Shown piece after piece: positions 61,668 through 64,000 of a stretch of DNA of 64,000 bases (within the stretch, counting starts at the first letter, position 1; each line of letters starts with the position of its first letter). This DNA comes from BJGN01 sp041159865 (GTDB taxonomy: Bacteria; Bacteroidota; Bacteroidia; Chitinophagales; Saprospiraceae): the NCBI GenBank assembly GCA_041159865.1, contig JBEAXK010000064.1, forward strand, positions 1-64,000. Reading direction: 5' to 3'. Below the pieces are notes generated by a model. It was not told the DNA's origin and did no database searches. It saw nothing but the letters and a program-made list of their open reading frames with translations. The position numbers were made by a program, and so were the translations under genes.

Positions 61668-62720
61668 ATGGAACAATTAACACAAAACAGAAGAAAATTT
61701 CTTTGGTCAATGGGTGCCCTATCCTTTTCTGCAATGACAGGTTCATTAGCCTTTTATTCACCAAAAATTAATAAAGATAAAAAGAATAAACGCAATGTCA
61801 TTTATTCCTTGATTGAAGGAAAATCGAATGAGGATTATATACCGAGTGCTTTTTTTGTTCATTTTGGAGAGGGCTTTAAAACGGGTGATGCTGCGGTAGA
61901 GCGACATTTAGAATATTTTAATGCCATCGATATGGATTTTGTAAAAATCCAGTACGAGGCTGAGTTCCCTCTTTTAAACTCTATAAAGAAACCAGATGAC
62001 TGGGTGAAAATGCCTTTTTATAAAAAAGATTTTTATGAGAAACAGCTGTATGTGGTGAAAGAATTAGTAAAGAAAGGTAAAAAACTGGCTCCTGTCATTG
62101 CAACTCTCTATTCCCCATTCATGAGTGCAGGACACTCAGTTACAGGAGATGTGCTGACGGAACATTTGAAAACTGATCCTGAAAAGGTAAAGAAAGGAAT
62201 GGAAATTATTACAGAAAGTACCCTTCTTTTCGCAAATGAATGCATTAAACTGGGTGTTGATGGATTTCTCGCTTCCACTCAAGGGGGTGAGGGCTTCAGA
62301 TTTAAAGATCCAACTCTTTTTAAGGATTACGTTAAGCCTTATGACTTGACAGTAATGAATAGAATTAATGAGGCCTGCGAATGTAACGTTCTACATATTT
62401 GTGATTATGTAGGTGATTATGATGACCTTTCTCCTTTCGTGGATTATCCTGGTCAAATAGTAAATTGTTCTATGAAAGTGGCAAATAAGATGCTTGAGCC
62501 AATAGACATTTATCGTCAATTTAATAAACCTATTTTTGGAGGTCTTGAAAAAAGGGGTCCAATCTCTCAAAATAAGCAAAATGATCTGGTAGATTCTGTT
62601 AAAAAGGTTTTAGAAAAAGCACCAAACCGATTTATTCTTGGAGCAGAATGTGCCTTATTAGGAAATATAGACTGGAAACAGGTTCGAAAGGTGGTGGATA
62701 TAGCCCATGGTAACATCTAA
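61668..62720 (+). CDS. Tat-exported URO-D-family protein
   Basis: Uroporphyrinogen-decarboxylase-fold protein of 350 aa with a twin-arginine signal: NRRKFLWSMGALSF at 7-20. The fold is supported by HFGEGFKTGDAAVERHLEYF, GVDGFLASTQGGEG, NVLHICDYVGDY and GAECALLGNIDWKQV; the HICDYVGDY block lies where URO-D-type enzymes bind substrate. HemE itself is cytosolic and lacks a Tat signal, so this is an exported relative, perhaps a corrinoid- or sugar-acting member. Transcribed alone, convergent to sbcC (12-base gap). Substrate unknown. Confidence 0.82.
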   Translation: MEQLTQNRRKFLWSMGALSFSAMTGSLAFYSPKINKDKKNKRNVIYSLIEGKSNEDYIPSAFFVHFGEGFKTGDAAVERHLEYFNAIDMDFVKIQYEAEFPLLNSIKKPDDWVKMPFYKKDFYEKQLYVVKELVKKGKKLAPVIATLYSPFMSAGHSVTGDVLTEHLKTDPEKVKKGMEIITESTLLFANECIKLGVDGFLASTQGGEGFRFKDPTLFKDYVKPYDLTVMNRINEACECNVLHICDYVGDYDDLSPFVDYPGQIVNCSMKVANKMLEPIDIYRQFNKPIFGGLEKRGPISQNKQNDLVDSVKKVLEKAPNRFILGAECALLGNIDWKQVRKVVDIAHGNI

Positions 62721-62732
62721 AAATGTAGTCAT

Positions 62733-64000
62733 CTAGGTAGAAATGCATTCTATGGAGCTGTTGCCTCCCAAAGTGGGGATGACTCTTATTTGTGTGGTTA
62801 TTCGTTCTTTTAGTTCCGACACATGACTGATGATTCCGATTCTTCGTCCTCGCCTGTATTGTATTTCTTCTAACATAGAAATAGCACTCTCCAGGGTGGC
62901 TGGATCTAAACTACCAAAGCCCTCATCGATAAATAAATTACCAAGTTCGGCTTTGCCGGAGGCTAAATCACTAAGCCCAAGTGCCATAGAAAGGGAGACT
63001 AAAAAAGATTCTCCACCCGATAATGTGCTTTTTGCTGCCCTTCGGTTATTTCCCATGTATTGGTCTATAACATATAAATCGCTGTCGCTTTCCCCCTGTT
63101 GAGGCATATCCAGAAGGTATCGGGCATTAATCAAGGCTAAATTTTGGTTCGACGCCTGCAGTAATCTTTTTAAAGTCAATTCCTGAGCATATTCATTGAA
63201 TTTTTTTCCTTGGGCATCTCCAATCATCGTATTTAATAATTCATAAGGACGAAGTGCCTTTTTTTTCTTTTCAATTTCTAGCAATTCCTTTTCATATTTG
63301 ATTCTTGCAAGTTCATTGCTTTCCATGATATGTCCAATACTGCCTTTTTGCGTAAAGAGGCTTGAAATGTTTTTTTCCAGTTGATCCAGATCTTCCAATA
63401 CCTGAGAAAGATTTAAATCAGGATTATCTTGTATTTCCAGATTTTTAAGCTCCTCCTTATAGTTTTCTTTGTTTGTTTGATGGGTATGAAAAAGCTGGTC
63501 TAATCGATCTTTTTGGGAGCGAAATTCTTTTCTCTCTTCGGAGGTAAGATGGATACTTTCCAATGCCTCAGGAGAAGGGAATCCAGCTTTCTGAAGATTT
63601 TGCATAAAATGGCTGTTTAGGCTGGATAATTCCGCCTCGATTTCTTCTTTTTCTATTTTGTGCTTAAATATTTCCCGGGTTAAAGCTGCTGAATAAGTAA
63701 GGTACTGCTGCATAGCTCTGGGCTCTTCCGTCAAATGATTTAGCGGATTTTCAATTTGTGGCAATTGGTCCAGCTTTTCTGTGGCTTCCATTAAAAGTAA
63801 ATGTGCCTCTTGTGCTGCACGTTTTCTTTGTTCTAATTCTTCAAGATTCCTTTGTATATTCTTTATGATTTCATGAAGACCAGTTTTAGTTAAATCCAGA
63901 TTCTTTTCCAATTGTTGGTATTCTTTGTCCAGCTCCTTATACGCTTCGTGTTTTTTCGACATACTATCCAAATAAGATTTTATCTCAGTGAAATCGGAGA
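62733..64000 (-). CDS. sbcC: SbcC exonuclease subunit, C-terminal part (cut by window edge)
   Basis: C-terminal part of the large SMC-like subunit of the SbcCD nuclease, which cleaves hairpin and blocked DNA ends. The visible coil-rich segment ends in an ABC-ATPase half: LSGGESFLVSLSMALGLSDL is the signature motif, FIDEGFGSLD the Walker B and SHVSELKERI the D-loop/switch region. Residues upstream remain in frame to base 64000 without a stop, so the gene continues beyond the window; an internal TTG at 63971 is not the true start. The zinc-hook and N-terminal half are outside. Confidence 0.93.
   Translation of the reverse strand, partial: SDFTEIKSYLDSMSKKHEAYKELDKEYQQLEKNLDLTKTGLHEIIKNIQRNLEELEQRKRAAQEAHLLLMEATEKLDQLPQIENPLNHLTEEPRAMQQYLTYSAALTREIFKHKIEKEEIEAELSSLNSHFMQNLQKAGFPSPEALESIHLTSEERKEFRSQKDRLDQLFHTHQTNKENYKEELKNLEIQDNPDLNLSQVLEDLDQLEKNISSLFTQKGSIGHIMESNELARIKYEKELLEIEKKKKALRPYELLNTMIGDAQGKKFNEYAQELTLKRLLQASNQNLALINARYLLDMPQQGESDSDLYVIDQYMGNNRRAAKSTLSGGESFLVSLSMALGLSDLASGKAELGNLFIDEGFGSLDPATLESAISMLEEIQYRRGRRIGIISHVSELKERITTQIRVIPTLGGNSSIECIST

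Noticed and set aside
61668..62720. HemE, tetrapyrrole biosynthesis
   Set aside because: Tat signal, lack of a HemE-type N-terminus and absence of heme genes nearby argue for an exported relative.
1..64000. CRISPR array, tRNA, rRNA, insertion sequence or prophage
   Set aside because: No repeated spacer-like arrays, no cloverleaf-like sequence, no transposase or phage gene found on reading both strands; a dedicated tRNA scan was not possible.

Overview
The window is AT-rich, densely packed DNA from a member of the phylum Bacteroidota. The evidence is two SusC/SusD pairs, a type IX secretion (T9SS) substrate with the gliding-type C-terminal domain next to a PorP/SprF protein, a second T9SS-sorted protein (peroxidase), DUF4834, DUF5916 and DUF2911 proteins, and several exact TAnnTTTG -7 promoter elements. 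The mix of PVC-type cytochrome dehydrogenase, exported Gfo/Idh/MocA enzymes and S1 sulfatases fits an aerobic Cytophagales- or Saprospirales-like heterotroph better than a gut Bacteroides; this placement is inference. No rRNA, tRNA, CRISPR array, insertion sequence or phage gene was seen, and no gap between genes exceeds about 200 bases.

Region 1 (1-12.1 kb, + strand) is an uptake and catabolic locus: SusC, SusD, two Tat-exported Gfo/Idh/MocA oxidoreductases, a DUF6807 (PmoA-like) protein and a sulfatase, then an SDR dehydrogenase and a saccharopine-dehydrogenase-like reductase. It has no glycoside hydrolase. Region 2 (12.1-22.1 kb) is mostly housekeeping: rpiB with a DUF2723 (TMEM260-like) membrane glycosyltransferase, a 56-residue DUF4834 protein with an RluA pseudouridine synthase, an ATP-grasp-like protein of unknown role, gltX with a cyclase-family hydrolase, a polysaccharide deacetylase and a tocopherol-cyclase-like protein.

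Region 3 (22.2-31.6 kb, +) is a cell-surface operon: a 1906-residue multi-domain T9SS substrate, PorP/SprF, an OmpA-type protein with a beta-propeller, and a radical SAM/SPASM protein. Region 4 (31.5-38.8 kb, -) is a tightly coupled molybdenum cofactor operon: esterase, moaA, a YdeP-type molybdopterin oxidoreductase, moeA, moaC and mobA, with 4-base overlaps at two junctions. Region 5 (39-45.5 kb) holds a DUF5916 outer-membrane protein, a NahK-like sugar 1-kinase with a CYTH-domain protein, and a large cytochrome-c-containing dehydrogenase.

Region 6 (45.6-59.2 kb) has the second SusD/SusC pair (-), a VOC protein, a T9SS-sorted animal-type haem peroxidase, a second sulfatase, a GH20-like protein with an outer-membrane protein, and a PQQ-dependent sugar dehydrogenase. 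Region 7 (59.2-64 kb) holds a probable metal-handling group (Cys-rich small protein, HMA-domain protein, outer-membrane protein, DUF2911) with a perfect 11-bp palindrome upstream of the HMA gene, a Tat-exported URO-D-family protein, and the C-terminal part of SbcC running off the window edge.

The overall theme is export to, and chemistry in, the periplasm and outer membrane: glycan or glycoside uptake, desulfation, sugar oxidation and surface adhesion. The least ordinary parts are the glycosidase-free oxidoreductase/sulfatase locus, the cofactor operon built around one molybdoenzyme, the metal group with its palindrome, and the NahK/CYTH pair.
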